Of a stretch of 64,000 nt of DNA, positions 26,252 to 35,814 are shown in pieces (position 1 is the first letter of the stretch; each line of letters begins with the position of its first letter). The position numbers were made by a program, and so were the translations under genes. Origin of the DNA: Oligoflexia bacterium (GTDB lineage Bacteria; Bdellovibrionota; UBA1018); the NCBI GenBank assembly GCA_031292385.1, contig JARLHE010000056.1, positions 1-64,000 on the forward strand. Direction: 5' to 3'. The notes under the pieces were generated by a model. The model had not been told where the DNA came from, ran no database searches, and worked only from the letters and a program-made list of their open reading frames with translations.

Positions 26252-27303
26252 GTCTTCGCCGCTCCTTGTGGCGTTTGCTGAGGGCGGTTTTATTTCGTTT
26301 CGATGCCGAGCGCGCGCATCGAATCACTGTGAGCCTGATCCGCTGGTCTTACCGTTTCGGCGGAGGACATCTACTTCGAATCGCGAGTGGCGCACCCGCC
26401 GTTTCTTCGCAATCGGTCGCACCATCGGGGGAATGCGAGGTCTTCGGAATGCGATTCGCCTCCCGCGTGGGTCTCGCGGCGGGTTTTGACAAGGATGCGG
26501 AGATTGTTCCGGCGCTTCCCTCCCTGGGCTTCGGCTTTGCCGAGATCGGTACGGTTACCCCGCGTCCGCAGTCCGGAAACGACCGCCCGCGGTTGTTTCG
26601 GGATCTTGAGCGCCAATGCGTTTTCAATCGGATGGGATTTAACGGCCTGGGCGCCGCGGTCGTGGCAAAGCGCCTGGAGTCCGTCCGCGATCGCTTGCCA
26701 TCGGCGTTTCGAGTGGGCGTGAATGTCGGAAAAAACAAAGACACGCCGTTGGAAGAGGCGGCGCGCGACTATGCCGCGGCGGCGGCGGCTTTTAAAAGCC
26801 TCGCCGATTACATCGTGATCAACGTAAGCTCGCCCAATACCGCGGGCTTGCGCTCGCTTCAGGCCATCGAGTCCCTCCATCCGATTGTTGACGCCGTGAA
26901 AGAGGCTATCCGAGGCGCGAAAAGCCCTCCGTTGCTCCTGAAGCTCGCTCCGGAGGTCGAAAGCGAAGAGCTTGCGCGCATTTTCGCCGCCGCTGATCGT
27001 TGGGGCGTCGACGGATGGGTGCTCACGAACACGCTGGCCGGGAATCGAGAAGGGCTTTCGGGAGGATGGAGCGGAAAGGTCCTGACGGAGTTGTCCCGGA
27101 CGCGATTGGAGCAAGCGCGCGCCGTAACTCGTCTGCCGATCATCTCGGTGGGGGGTATTATGGATGCCGATGAAGCCGAACGCCGCGTTCGGTTGGGAGC
27201 GAATCTGGTCCAGATCTATTCGGGCTGGATCTTCGGCGGGCCGTCTTTTCCGGTTGAGATCTCAAACCGGATTTTGATAAAAAACACTGAAATTAAGGGC
27301 TAA
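26248..27303 (+). CDS. pyrD: Dihydroorotate dehydrogenase (quinone), class 2
   Basis: 351 residues. An amphipathic N-terminal helix (LWRLLRAVLFRF) that docks on the membrane precedes the FMN barrel. Class 2 marks are VGLAAGFDKDAE, FNRMGFNG, NVGKNKDTP, VINVSSPNTAGL with the catalytic Ser, and ISVGGIMDADEA. It oxidises dihydroorotate to orotate with quinone in pyrimidine synthesis. The ATGA overlap couples it to the methyltransferase gene. pyrF is 8.5 kb away in its own locus. Confidence 0.96.
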   Translation: MSLRRSLWRLLRAVLFRFDAERAHRITVSLIRWSYRFGGGHLLRIASGAPAVSSQSVAPSGECEVFGMRFASRVGLAAGFDKDAEIVPALPSLGFGFAEIGTVTPRPQSGNDRPRLFRDLERQCVFNRMGFNGLGAAVVAKRLESVRDRLPSAFRVGVNVGKNKDTPLEEAARDYAAAAAAFKSLADYIVINVSSPNTAGLRSLQAIESLHPIVDAVKEAIRGAKSPPLLLKLAPEVESEELARIFAAADRWGVDGWVLTNTLAGNREGLSGGWSGKVLTELSRTRLEQARAVTRLPIISVGGIMDADEAERRVRLGANLVQIYSGWIFGGPSFPVEISNRILIKNTEIKG

Positions 27304-27310
27304 AAACTAA

Positions 27311-27338
27311 AAAGCCCCGGGCAACGGCCCAGGGCTTT
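27311..27338 (-). terminator. Intrinsic terminator of the Lys-rich micro-gene
   Basis: AAAGCCCCGGGC (27311-27322) pairs with GCCCAGGGCTTT (27327-27338) with a single C-A mismatch and a four-base loop. Read on the minus strand the stem is followed by TTAGTTTTTA, a U-rich tail. On the plus strand, just after the pyrD stop, the tail is weaker. It therefore fits best as the terminator for the short minus-strand gene, possibly working both ways. Confidence 0.7.
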
Positions 27339-27374
27339 CAGCAAATCTCGAACCGCGAAGGTTCGCCTAAGAAG

Positions 27375-27443
27375 TTACTTCTTCTTCTTCTTGGCGGTCT
27401 TCTTCTTAGCGGTCTTCTTCTTAGCGGCTTTTTTCTTTGCCAT
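27375..27443 (-). CDS. 22-residue Lys/Ala/Thr-rich basic micro-protein
   Basis: An ATG at 27441-27443, preceded by CCGGAGGATAATACT (a near-perfect ribosome site eight bases away), opens 22 codons that begin MAKKKAAKKKTAKKKTA and end in five Lys codons and TAA at 27375. Fifteen of 22 residues are Lys and the rest are Ala and Thr apart from Met. The composition matches histone H1-like tails and other DNA- or RNA-binding basic peptides. A terminator lies 37 bp downstream, so promoter, gene and terminator form a complete unit. The function is unknown; nucleic-acid binding or condensation is a guess from composition. Confidence 0.7.
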   Translation of the reverse strand: MAKKKAAKKKTAKKKTAKKKKK

Positions 27444-27675
27444 AGTATTATCCTCCGGTTGATTGAGCGCTTCTTCACGAACTTTCATGAAAAATATATC
27501 GCTCAAGTAAGATGTTACATCGATCTTGCGCCAGATCAAGAAGAGATCTTCATCATATCAAAAAAATTTCGAAAAAGTTTCGATGAGTGAATGGAGAATC
27601 GCGCTTCGTTTGCACTCGGGCGGCGCATGCGACGGCGCGTGCGCAACTCATCGCGAATTATGGTAAGTTCGAAAT
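27444..27675. other. Non-coding stretch upstream of the micro-gene and NtrY gene
   Basis: No supported coding region. On the minus strand TTGATC (near 27540) and TAACAT (near 27515) about 16 bases apart could serve as a weak promoter for the micro-gene. AT-rich bases at 27484-27502 and 27550-27575 flank it. On the plus strand TATGGT lies about 11 bases before the NtrY-like start. Confidence 0.35.
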
Positions 27676-29943
27676 ATGCAGCCAATTTCGGCCTCTAATA
27701 CACCTCAGCTCGACGTGCGCGAGAGGAGAAAGCGGCGAAGAGAAGGCATTCTCATCGTCCTCCTCTCGTTGTTGTTCGTCATTCTCACGGTCGCCGAATT
27801 CCGGCTGACTCGAGCGTCGAGCACCCTTCCGTTCGTCAATTCGATCTTCTTTTTCGGTCTTTTGAACATCAACATCGTCCTTTTGATGGCGATGGTTTGG
27901 CTGGTTTTCCGGAATATCGGCAAACTTTACCTCGAACGGCGCCGAAATATCCTGGGATCGAGGCTTAAAACGAAGCTCGTCATCGCCTTTTTGGCTTTTT
28001 CCATCATCCCGACCCTGACGCTGTTCGTGATCTCGGCGACCTATATCAATTCGAGCTTCGATAAATGGTTCTCGCTCAAGATCCAGAACACCCTTCAGGC
28101 GTCTTTGGAAATCACCCGAACCTACTACCGCAACACCGACCAAACGGCGATGCATTTCGCCGAGCACCTTGCGGAGACCATCGGTGAAAAATTGCCTAGC
28201 GTGGTTTCCGTTCCTTCGCCCGAGCTGGAAAGCTTTTTGGCCGGGCAACGGGAGCTTCTGGCGCTCGATGCGGTCGAATTCTACTCCGACCCGCTCGAAG
28301 AACGGATTTTGGCTCAGCGTCCTCGTACGCCAGCGGGAGCCGAAGGGCAGGATCCGTCCGCGTTCGCTCTCTCTTATCCACGTCTTCCTCTGGATGTCCT
28401 CGATCAGGCCTTCGCGGGAGAGCGCCGTTCGATCATCCAGCATATCGGCAGCGGCGATTTGATCCGTTGCCTGGTTCCCGTCCGGGCGCACGGGGCTCGT
28501 TCCGGCAAGTCCATCGGCGTCGTGGTCGTCAGCTCGTACATTCCGGTCAGCCTGGTCAATAAGGTGGACGAGATCGCCAATGTTTTTGACGATTATAAGG
28601 AAACGAATCCGCTGAAGTACCCGATGAAGACCACTTATCTGGTCATCCTCGTGATGATCACCTTGGTGATCATCTTCGTCGCGATGTGGATCGGCCTGTA
28701 TCTGGCCCGCCAGCTGACCGTGCCCGTCGAAAGGCTTGTTTACGGAGCCCAGGCCGTCGGCGCGGGGGATTTGGACGTGTCGATCGTCGCTTCCGGGCAC
28801 GATGAGATCACCGTTTTGGTCGAGTCCTTCAACAATATGACCCGCGACCTGCGGGAAAGCCGCGCTCGCCTGGTTCAGGCCGGGGCGGATTTGGAACGGC
28901 GCCGGCTCCAGCTTGAAGCGGTTCTCGCCAACATCGGTACCGGAGTCGTGGCGATCGACAGCTCGGGCACGATCACGACATTCAATCACTCGGCGGAGCT
29001 GCTGCTCGAGATGTCCGCGGCGGAGGCTATCGGCCAGAGTAGCGCCAAGATGTTCGCCGAGCGCGCGGAGCCGTTATTGGCCCTCATGCGGGAGGCGAGG
29101 GAGCGCGCGCGCACCGAAGCCAGCCGGATCGAAACGCAGTGGAACTTCCGCGCTTTCGGCGGCGCCCGGACTTTGAAGGCCATCGCCACTTCGCTTCGCG
29201 AGAACGATGCGTGGGGCATCGTTCTGGTTATCGACGACATGACCCACCTGATGAAGGGGCAACGCGAGATGGCGTGGCGAGAGGTGGCTCGCCGTATCGC
29301 CCATGAGATCAAGAATCCGCTCACTCCGATCAAGCTGTCGGCGCAACGGCTTCAGCGCCGGCTGGGCAATTATCGCGGCCGTGACGGCGAGCTTCTGCAG
29401 GAATGCACCGACACGATCATCAAGCACAGCGACGAGCTCAAGGAAATGGTCAATGAGTTTTCCAATTTCGCGCGTTTCCCCGAGATTTCTCCGGCCCCGA
29501 ACGATCTCAACGCGGCCATCGGGGAGGTGGTCTCGCTCTTCCAGCAGGCGCATGCGCAAATCCACCTCAAAACCCATCTTGAGGCCAAATTGCCGGTCTT
29601 CGAGTTCGATCGTGACCAGATCAAGCGCGTCGTCATCAATTTGTTCGATAACGCGGTCGCGGCTTTGGCCGGCAATACGCAGTCCAAGCAATTGACCATT
29701 TCGACTCATTATAACGAGCAGCTTCAGATGGCCGTGATCGAAGTCGAGGATAACGGGCCCGGGATGAGCCCGGAGGTTCTCGAGCGCGCGTTCGAGCCCT
29801 ATTTCTCGACTAAAACCGAAGGAACGGGTCTGGGGCTGGCCATCTGCAAAAGGATCGTCAACGATCACGACGGATTTATCCGGGTTCATTCGGTTTTGGG
29901 CAAAGGAACCCGGTTTTTGATCGAATTGCCGAGTAAACGGTGA
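27676..29943 (+). CDS. NtrY-family membrane sensor histidine kinase
   Basis: 755 residues. Three N-terminal membrane spans (about 25-43, 55-78, 98-120), an extracytoplasmic sensor (about 125-310), a fourth span (about 316-340), HAMP (RQLTVPVERLVYGAQAVGAG), PAS (VLANIGTGVVAIDSSG) and a kinase core follow. The phospho-His is in HEIKNPLTPIKLSAQRL; ATP-site boxes are NLFDNAVAAL, EDNGPGMS and STKTEGTGLGLAI. NtrY-type kinases sense envelope or redox/nitrogen cues and pass phosphate to the NtrX-like regulator encoded one base downstream. No glnA or ntrBC is nearby, so a nitrogen role is not assumed. Confidence 0.92.
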   Translation: MQPISASNTPQLDVRERRKRRREGILIVLLSLLFVILTVAEFRLTRASSTLPFVNSIFFFGLLNINIVLLMAMVWLVFRNIGKLYLERRRNILGSRLKTKLVIAFLAFSIIPTLTLFVISATYINSSFDKWFSLKIQNTLQASLEITRTYYRNTDQTAMHFAEHLAETIGEKLPSVVSVPSPELESFLAGQRELLALDAVEFYSDPLEERILAQRPRTPAGAEGQDPSAFALSYPRLPLDVLDQAFAGERRSIIQHIGSGDLIRCLVPVRAHGARSGKSIGVVVVSSYIPVSLVNKVDEIANVFDDYKETNPLKYPMKTTYLVILVMITLVIIFVAMWIGLYLARQLTVPVERLVYGAQAVGAGDLDVSIVASGHDEITVLVESFNNMTRDLRESRARLVQAGADLERRRLQLEAVLANIGTGVVAIDSSGTITTFNHSAELLLEMSAAEAIGQSSAKMFAERAEPLLALMREARERARTEASRIETQWNFRAFGGARTLKAIATSLRENDAWGIVLVIDDMTHLMKGQREMAWREVARRIAHEIKNPLTPIKLSAQRLQRRLGNYRGRDGELLQECTDTIIKHSDELKEMVNEFSNFARFPEISPAPNDLNAAIGEVVSLFQQAHAQIHLKTHLEAKLPVFEFDRDQIKRVVINLFDNAVAALAGNTQSKQLTISTHYNEQLQMAVIEVEDNGPGMSPEVLERAFEPYFSTKTEGTGLGLAICKRIVNDHDGFIRVHSVLGKGTRFLIELPSKR

Positions 29944-29944
29944 G

Positions 29945-31369
29945 ATGATGCCATCCATGTCGAAGTTCATTCTCATCATCGACGACGAATCTTCCATCCG
30001 GCAGTCCTTGACGGGCGCTTTAACGGACGAAGGCTATCGCGTCGCCGCGGCCACCTCCGGCGGCGAGGGGTTGGAGGCCATCCGTAATGAGCGCCCGGAC
30101 GCGGTGCTTTTGGACATCTGGATGCCAGAAATGGACGGTTTGGAAGTCCTGAAGCGGATCAAGGCGGAATGGCCCGATCTGATCGTGGTCATGATGTCGG
30201 GTCACGGAACGATCGAGACGGCGGTTCGCGCGACGAAGCTCGGCGCCTTCGACTTCGTCGAAAAGCCGCTTTCGCTCGAGCGCATCCTTGTTTTGCTTCA
30301 GAACATCTCGAGCGTCCAGGATCTCGCGCGCGAAAACGTCGCGCTTCGCAAACAAATTCAAAAGACTCGCACGCTCGTGGGCCAAAGCGCTCCGATGCGC
30401 ACGATCCAGGACCTCATCCGCAGGGTGGCTCCCACGACTGGATCGGTGTTGATCACCGGCGAAAACGGCACCGGAAAAGAGCTGGTGGCTCACAGCATTC
30501 ACGCTCTTTCGCCGCGGTACTATAAGCCGTTTGTCCCGGTGACCTGCGCCGCGATCCCGGAAGAGCTGATCGAGAGCGAGCTTTTCGGCCACGAAAAAGG
30601 CTCTTTTACCGGCGCCACGGCTCTTCGGCGGGGCAAGTTCGACTTAGCGAACGGCGGCACCCTGTTCCTCGATGAAATCGGCGACATGTCGCTGAAAACC
30701 CAAGCCAAGATTTTGCGCATCTTGCAGGAGCAGAAATTCGAACGGGTCGGCGGCTCGCAGACGATTTCCGTCGATGTCCGCATCGTTGCCGCCACCAACA
30801 AGGATTTGAAGCAGGAGATCGGCCGCGGCAATTTTCGTGAAGACCTTTTTTACCGCCTCAACGTCATTCCTTTCCAGATTCCGCGGCTGCGCGACCGCAA
30901 AGAGGATATCCCGCTTTTATCGGCGCATTTTTTCCGCGAGTTCGCCACGACTCACGGGAAAAAGGCCCGCGAGGTGACCCCGGAGGCCATGGAAGTGCTG
31001 AAGTCCTACAGCTGGCCCGGGAACGTGCGCGAGCTGAAGAATCTCATTGAGCGCATCATGATCCTCACGAGCGAGTCCGAAGACGGTGAGCCGGTGACTG
31101 TCGCCACGCTGCTATGCCATCTTCACGATGAGACTTTGAAGGCCGTTCCCGTTGTGGAGCCTGTCGCAAGCTCGGACGATGCGGGAGCCCTTTGCGCCCG
31201 CAATTTGAACTTAAGGGATGCCCGTCAGGAGTTCGAAAAGGAATTCATCCTGAAAACCTTGAAGGAAAACGACTGGAACATATCCAAAACCGCTCAAATC
31301 CTGGGTGTTGAGCGCAGCCATCTCCATCGCAAGATCAAAAGTTTCGGGATCGATCCGCCCCGCGAATGA
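29945..31369 (+). CDS. NtrX-like sigma-54-dependent response regulator
   Basis: 474 residues. Receiver domain 7-120 with phosphoacceptor near D57 (VLLDIWMPEMDG); AAA+ domain with Walker A GENGTGKE, the sigma-54 contact loop GSFTGA (usual GAFTGA), Walker B GGTLFLDEIGD and RLRDRKEDIPLL; C-terminal Fis-type helix-turn-helix (NISKTAQILGVERSHLHRKI). It activates sigma-54 promoters after phosphorylation by the neighbouring NtrY-type kinase. The Ala-to-Ser change in the contact loop occurs in some NtrX proteins and does not exclude activity. Starts are ATG-ATG two bases after the kinase stop. Confidence 0.92.
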   Translation: MMPSMSKFILIIDDESSIRQSLTGALTDEGYRVAAATSGGEGLEAIRNERPDAVLLDIWMPEMDGLEVLKRIKAEWPDLIVVMMSGHGTIETAVRATKLGAFDFVEKPLSLERILVLLQNISSVQDLARENVALRKQIQKTRTLVGQSAPMRTIQDLIRRVAPTTGSVLITGENGTGKELVAHSIHALSPRYYKPFVPVTCAAIPEELIESELFGHEKGSFTGATALRRGKFDLANGGTLFLDEIGDMSLKTQAKILRILQEQKFERVGGSQTISVDVRIVAATNKDLKQEIGRGNFREDLFYRLNVIPFQIPRLRDRKEDIPLLSAHFFREFATTHGKKAREVTPEAMEVLKSYSWPGNVRELKNLIERIMILTSESEDGEPVTVATLLCHLHDETLKAVPVVEPVASSDDAGALCARNLNLRDARQEFEKEFILKTLKENDWNISKTAQILGVERSHLHRKIKSFGIDPPRE

Positions 31370-31390
31370 ACCGCGGGGCAGCCGCTCAAG

Positions 31391-31825
31391 TCATTCGAGG
31401 TTCGCGCCCACGAGAGTCGCGATATAACCCGCGGCTTTTTCCGAGATGTGATTGACCTTGCCAAGCAGGGCCAGGCGTTCGTCGTCTGAAAGACCGCTTT
31501 CGCTCAGCGGGCGCAAATCGAAAGCGCCGGCCTGTTCGCGTTGAGTAAGCTCGTTGAGGATTTGGTCGGCGTCGTTCTGGGTATAAACGCCGTTGCTGAC
31601 CTGCTCTTTCAAGCTTTCCCGGACGTCGAATTTAGGTTCGCTGGAAGGCGAATCGCCCGAGTCCGCGGCGAACGCCATCGTGCAAACGACGGGCGAGGCG
31701 TCTCCGGCGCAAGTCAGAGACAGCGGAGCGGCCCCAATCTGATTAAAGTCGGCATGTGCGACATTCACGAATATCGAGAGGGGTATGAGGAGGGTATACA
31801 ACGATTTCGCTAAATTTCTTTTCAT
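31391..31825 (-). CDS. Secreted protein of unknown function
   Basis: 144 residues from the ATG at 31825, with AAGGAG ten bases upstream; the frame is open to 31849 without a ribosome site. A signal peptide (MKRNLAKSLYTLLIPLSIFV, cleavage near AHADF) and two Cys (LTCAGD, VVCTM) that may pair precede an acidic helical C-terminal half. No family is recognised. It converges with the NtrX-like gene. Confidence 0.6.
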   Translation of the reverse strand: MKRNLAKSLYTLLIPLSIFVNVAHADFNQIGAAPLSLTCAGDASPVVCTMAFAADSGDSPSSEPKFDVRESLKEQVSNGVYTQNDADQILNELTQREQAGAFDLRPLSESGLSDDERLALLGKVNHISEKAAGYIATLVGANLE

Positions 31826-31915
31826 AGCGCAGCAACTCCTTGGATGCACTTATATAATACAGTGCGTCATTTGTAAATTAAGGTAATTTAACGCAGTAGT
31901 TTCAATCAGTTATTC

Positions 31916-32494
31916 TTAGTGAGCTCGAGTGTTCGCGGGCGCGCGCATGGTCGGCGGGGTCGTGCCGCTGTCAGCATCCGCGAAGTTGTTCGGGTCGGCG
32001 AAAACCCCGGATAGAGCGATCGTCTCGCCTTTGGGGTTAGCCGCTTCGAAATAAATTTTTTCCCAAGTCGGGTATTTCACTACGGTGATTTTGCCGTCGT
32101 TCGTATTCAGCGAAAAATAAACGTCTGTCAGCGTGCCGACTTTCACTCCGTTGGAAAGCAGATCCTGTCCGCTTACGTCGAGCGAAGTCGCCGGCAGATT
32201 GTACGAATAGATTCGCTTTGCGTGGATCGAGCAGTGCACGTGTCCCTCGACTTGAATCGTGTTCTTCGAGGAGCCGGCTCTGATTTTCAAGCCGAGATTC
32301 GTGCCCGTCTCTTCACGATCGCAGGCCTGGTCGAGCATGCCGCGATTGCTCGAGAAATCCTGCGGCACCGCCAGTTCGCCGTGCCATTCGCCGACAAGAA
32401 TCGGCGAGGGATTGCGTTCCGCTTTCGTGGAAATCCCCGAACAACCCGATAGGCTCAAAATCGCGATCAAAACAGCCAATTTCACTTGAGACAT
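31916..32494 (-). CDS. Predicted lipoprotein of unknown function
   Basis: 192 residues. The lipobox is LSLSGC (Cys18) after a short signal, with a GGAGAAGA ribosome site. The mature part looks like a beta-rich single domain (VGEWHGELAVPQ, VYFSLNTNDGKITVV) and ends in a Thr/Pro/Ala tail. There are two further Cys (QACDRE, VHCSIH). No known domain is identified. It is probably exposed in the periplasm or on the outer membrane. Confidence 0.62.
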   Translation of the reverse strand: MSQVKLAVLIAILSLSGCSGISTKAERNPSPILVGEWHGELAVPQDFSSNRGMLDQACDREETGTNLGLKIRAGSSKNTIQVEGHVHCSIHAKRIYSYNLPATSLDVSGQDLLSNGVKVGTLTDVYFSLNTNDGKITVVKYPTWEKIYFEAANPKGETIALSGVFADPNNFADADSGTTPPTMRAPANTRAH

Positions 32495-32582
32495 GGTGGC
32501 TCTTCTCCAAAACCCAATATCTCATTTTTGGAATTCGAATTCGATGGGCAAGAAAGGCCGTCCGCTCAGGGAGGCGTCAAAA

Positions 32583-34298
32583 TCAAGACAGCTGGTAGAG
32601 CTTGAAATACTCGCCGCCGCTAGCCATGAGCTCGTCGTGCTGTCCGAGCTCGATGATATGGCCTTCCCGCATGACGGCGATCCTATGCGCGTTGCGGATC
32701 GTCGAGAGGCGGTGCGCGATGACGAGCGTCGTCCGCGTAACGATCAACTCGTCCAGCACGGCCTGGACGATGCGTTCGGAGTTCGTATCCAAGCTCGAAG
32801 TGGCCTCATCCAAAATCAAAATAGGGGAGCCGCGCAAGAACGCGCGCGCAATCGATACGCGCTGGCGCTCGCCGCCCGAGAGCTTATGGCCGCGATCCCC
32901 GACGATCGAGCGATAGCCGTCCGGCAGCTTCGCGATGAATTCATCGGCGTGGGCCTTTCGCGCCGCTTCGCGGACCTCCTCGTCCGTCGCGTTCAGCCGC
33001 CCGCACCGGATGTTTTCCTCGATCGTGTCGTTGAATAGGAAAACTTCCTGGCTGACGACCGAAATCATGTCGCGCAATTGATGCAATTCGTATTCACGGA
33101 CGTCGATGCCGTCGATTTCGATCGAGCCGCCGGTCACGTCGAAGAGCCGCGGCAAGAGGCTGGCGATCGAGCTTTTGCCCGAGCCGCTATGGCCCACGAG
33201 CGCCACGACTTTCCCGCGGGGGATCTGGAGGTTGATTCCTTTGATGACCTCCCTTTGCGGGCTGTCCGGGTAAGCGAAGCGCACGTCGCGGAAGCGGACG
33301 CCCTCTTTCAGTTCGTGGATCGGCTTTGGCGCGGGCGATACGTAAAGTCGGCTCTTCCACGAAAAAATCTCGAAAATGCGCTCGCAGGCGCTATCGGCTT
33401 GGTGCAGCTTGATGTTGACCTCGTTCATCGTGCGGATGGGATTGGTCATCAATCCGAAGGTGAGGAAAAAGGCCATCAAGTCGCCGGGAGTGATATGGCC
33501 TTTGAGCACCTGCAAGCTTCCGAAAAACAGGATCGAGGCGATGATGAACGCGAAGAGCAGCTCAACCGCGGGATGCGAGGCTTCTTCCATCCGAACGCAT
33601 TTCAGGATCATATCCGTGAAGGTCTGGAGCTGCCTTTCGAATTTCGATTGAACATAGCCTTCCAGGCTGAACGTCTTCACGATGCGAATGCCGGTGAAAG
33701 ATTCCTGGAGGGTCGAGATCAGATTCCCGTTTTCAGCGTTGATATTATGGACGTAGCGCTTCAGGTGTTTTCCCGTCACTTTAAAGAGCATCGCGAGCGG
33801 GGGAAACAGGATGAATGTCACGGCCGTGAGCTTCCAGTGAAGCTTCAGGGCGTATCCCAGCAAGACCAAGAAGGTCATTGGTTCGCGGATGAGGGTGTTG
33901 ATCGAAGAAATCGCTCCATCGACGTATGAGGTGTCGTTCGAGACCCGTGAGATCAGCTTGCCCGTGCTCTGGGTGGTGAAATAGTCCGATGACAGGCCGA
34001 CGATGTGGCGGAAGAGGTCCCCTTTGAGCTTTTCGGCGACACGAGTCGTCACAAGGCGAATGAAATAGTAATGCAGGAATCGAACGATGAAGTTCAATGA
34101 GTACAGGACGATCACCAGGATCGGAAAAAAGAAAAGCTTATGGCGGCTATGATCGACCAAAAGGTTATCGATATAGTACTTGATCAGCGGTGCCGGAGCA
34201 GCGCGTAGAGCCGATAGCGGAATCGCCAGGAGTCCGCTTGCCACGATGGCCCAGATATGCGGCATGAGATAAGGCTTGAGCTTGAGTAAATTACGCAT
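32583..34298 (-). CDS. ABC exporter, MsbA/lipid-flippase-like (fused membrane and ATPase domains)
   Basis: 571 residues. An ABC_membrane domain with about six spans (1-300) includes the coupling segment [15 protein letters not shown]. The ATPase half carries Walker [11 protein letters not shown], signature LSGGERQR, Walker [13 protein letters not shown] and H-loop IAHRLST. As a homodimer it would flip a lipid or export a hydrophobic compound; MsbA (lipid A core) is the best-known relative, but no lpxK or kdsB is adjacent, so the substrate is open. It is divergent from proS with only 38 bp between starts. Confidence 0.9.
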   Translation of the reverse strand: MRNLLKLKPYLMPHIWAIVASGLLAIPLSALRAAPAPLIKYYIDNLLVDHSRHKLFFFPILVIVLYSLNFIVRFLHYYFIRLVTTRVAEKLKGDLFRHIVGLSSDYFTTQSTGKLISRVSNDTSYVDGAISSINTLIREPMTFLVLLGYALKLHWKLTAVTFILFPPLAMLFKVTGKHLKRYVHNINAENGNLISTLQESFTGIRIVKTFSLEGYVQSKFERQLQTFTDMILKCVRMEEASHPAVELLFAFIIASILFFGSLQVLKGHITPGDLMAFFLTFGLMTNPIRTMNEVNIKLHQADSACERIFEIFSWKSRLYVSPAPKPIHELKEGVRFRDVRFAYPDSPQREVIKGINLQIPRGKVVALVGHSGSGKSSIASLLPRLFDVTGGSIEIDGIDVREYELHQLRDMISVVSQEVFLFNDTIEENIRCGRLNATDEEVREAARKAHADEFIAKLPDGYRSIVGDRGHKLSGGERQRVSIARAFLRGSPILILDEATSSLDTNSERIVQAVLDELIVTRTTLVIAHRLSTIRNAHRIAVMREGHIIELGQHDELMASGGEYFKLYQLS

Positions 34299-34299
34299 A

Positions 34300-34336
34300 T
34301 TGCCGAATTGCAGTAGTCTACACTATAAGCAAGATC
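34300..34336 (+). promoter_or_regulatory. proS promoter with the start codon at the expected transcription start
   Basis: TTGCCG (34300-34305) and TATAAG (34324-34329) are 18 bases apart. Seven bases separate the -10 hexamer from the proS ATG (34337), and no Shine-Dalgarno sequence is present, so the message would be leaderless. Confidence 0.5.
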
Positions 34337-35806
34337 ATGGCTGAAAAAATTACCCCTCGCTCCCAGGATTTCTCTCAATGGTACCAGGACATCGTCCTCC
34401 AGGCTAAGCTTGCCGATTATAGTCCGGTTAAAGGATGCATGGTCATCCGACCTAACGGCTATTCCATTTGGGAGGCTATCCAGCGCGATCTTGACCGGAG
34501 AATCAAGGAAACCGGGGTGCGGAATGCGTATTTTCCGCTCTTTATTCCGGAAAGTTTTTTGAAAAAGGAAGCCGAGCACGTCGAGGGCTTCGCCCCCGAG
34601 TGCGCCGTCGTGACCCATGCCGGCGGCAAAAAGCTTGAGGAAGCGCTGGTCGTAAGACCCACGTCCGAAACGATCATCAATTCGATGTTCGCCAAATGGG
34701 TGCAATCCTATCGGGATCTCCCGCTTTTGATCAATCAATGGGCCAACCTCGTCCGTTGGGAAATGCGCACCCGTCTCTTCCTGCGCACCACCGAATTCCT
34801 CTGGCAAGAAGGCCATACTTGCCATGCGACGCCCGAAGAAGCCGAGCAGGAAACCCGTCTCATGCTCCAGGTTTACAAGGACTTCTCCGAGGAAGTGTTG
34901 GCCATGCCGGTGATCGCCGGTCTTAAAACCGACAGCGAAAAATTCGCGGGCGCGCTTCGCACTTATTGCATCGAAGCGATGATGCAGGACAAGAAGGCGC
35001 TTCAGGCCGGGACTTCCCATAATCTGGCGTCCAATTTCGCCAAGGCCTTCGACACCAAATTTCTGGACAGCGACGGCAAGCAAAAGCTCGTGCATCAGAC
35101 GAGCTGGGGGGTGTCAACCCGTCTGATCGGCGGGATGATCATGACCCATTCCGACGATAAGGGCCTCGTCTTGCCTCCGCGCCTCGCGTCCACCCATGTC
35201 GCTATTGTTCCGATCATGGCGAAGGCCGAAACCAAGGCCCAAGTCCTGGAAGCGGCCGATAAGCTGGCTGCCGCGATCCGTGAAAAGGGAGCGGTTTCCG
35301 GGCTTCCTTATACGGTCAGCGTCAGCGTCGATAAGGACGAAACGAAGCAGCCGGGCTGGAAGTTTTTCGAGTACGAAATGCTCGGTATCCCCGTGCGAAT
35401 CGAAGTGGGACCGCGCGATCTCGAGAAGGGCCAGGTCGTCATGACCCGCCGGGATATCGGCACCAAGGAATTCGTGCCGCTCGCCGACGCGCCCGCTCGC
35501 GTCTGCGCGATGCTCTCCTCGATGCAAAAAGACCTGCTTGAAAAAGCGCGCGCCCATCGTAACGCGAATACGTTTCGCGTCGAAAATTACGAGGAATTTA
35601 AGGAGAAAATCGAAGGGGGCGGTTTCTTTATCGCGCCGTTCTGCCCGGACAAGGAAGTCGAAGCCAAGGTGAAAGAAGAAACCAAAGCCACGGTGCGATG
35701 CTTGCCGCTAGGCGACGATTTCCTTCCCATCCCTGAGAGTGGTCCTTGCATGGTGACCGGACGCAAAGGCAATAACGTACGGGCGATTTTCGCCCGCAGC
35801 TATTGA
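34337..35806 (+). CDS. proS: Prolyl-tRNA synthetase, archaeal/eukaryote-like (type 3) form
   Basis: 489 residues. Class II motifs are [32 protein letters not shown] (motif 2 region), [22 protein letters not shown] and the anticodon-binding HVAIVPI segment. There is no YbaK-like editing insertion, and the C-terminal extension ends in Tyr (FARSY), both marks of the short archaeal/eukaryotic-type enzyme that some bacteria carry. A zinc-binding Cys set is only partly visible (FCPD, RCLP, PCMV). It charges tRNA-Pro. pyrF follows after 8 bp. Confidence 0.95.
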   Translation: MAEKITPRSQDFSQWYQDIVLQAKLADYSPVKGCMVIRPNGYSIWEAIQRDLDRRIKETGVRNAYFPLFIPESFLKKEAEHVEGFAPECAVVTHAGGKKLEEALVVRPTSETIINSMFAKWVQSYRDLPLLINQWANLVRWEMRTRLFLRTTEFLWQEGHTCHATPEEAEQETRLMLQVYKDFSEEVLAMPVIAGLKTDSEKFAGALRTYCIEAMMQDKKALQAGTSHNLASNFAKAFDTKFLDSDGKQKLVHQTSWGVSTRLIGGMIMTHSDDKGLVLPPRLASTHVAIVPIMAKAETKAQVLEAADKLAAAIREKGAVSGLPYTVSVSVDKDETKQPGWKFFEYEMLGIPVRIEVGPRDLEKGQVVMTRRDIGTKEFVPLADAPARVCAMLSSMQKDLLEKARAHRNANTFRVENYEEFKEKIEGGGFFIAPFCPDKEVEAKVKEETKATVRCLPLGDDFLPIPESGPCMVTGRKGNNVRAIFARSY

Positions 35807-35814
35807 GGAAAAAA

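Noticed and set aside
27658..28989. 443-codon minus-strand frame inside the NtrY-type gene
   Set aside because: Charged shadow translation without domains; the plus-strand kinase is complete.
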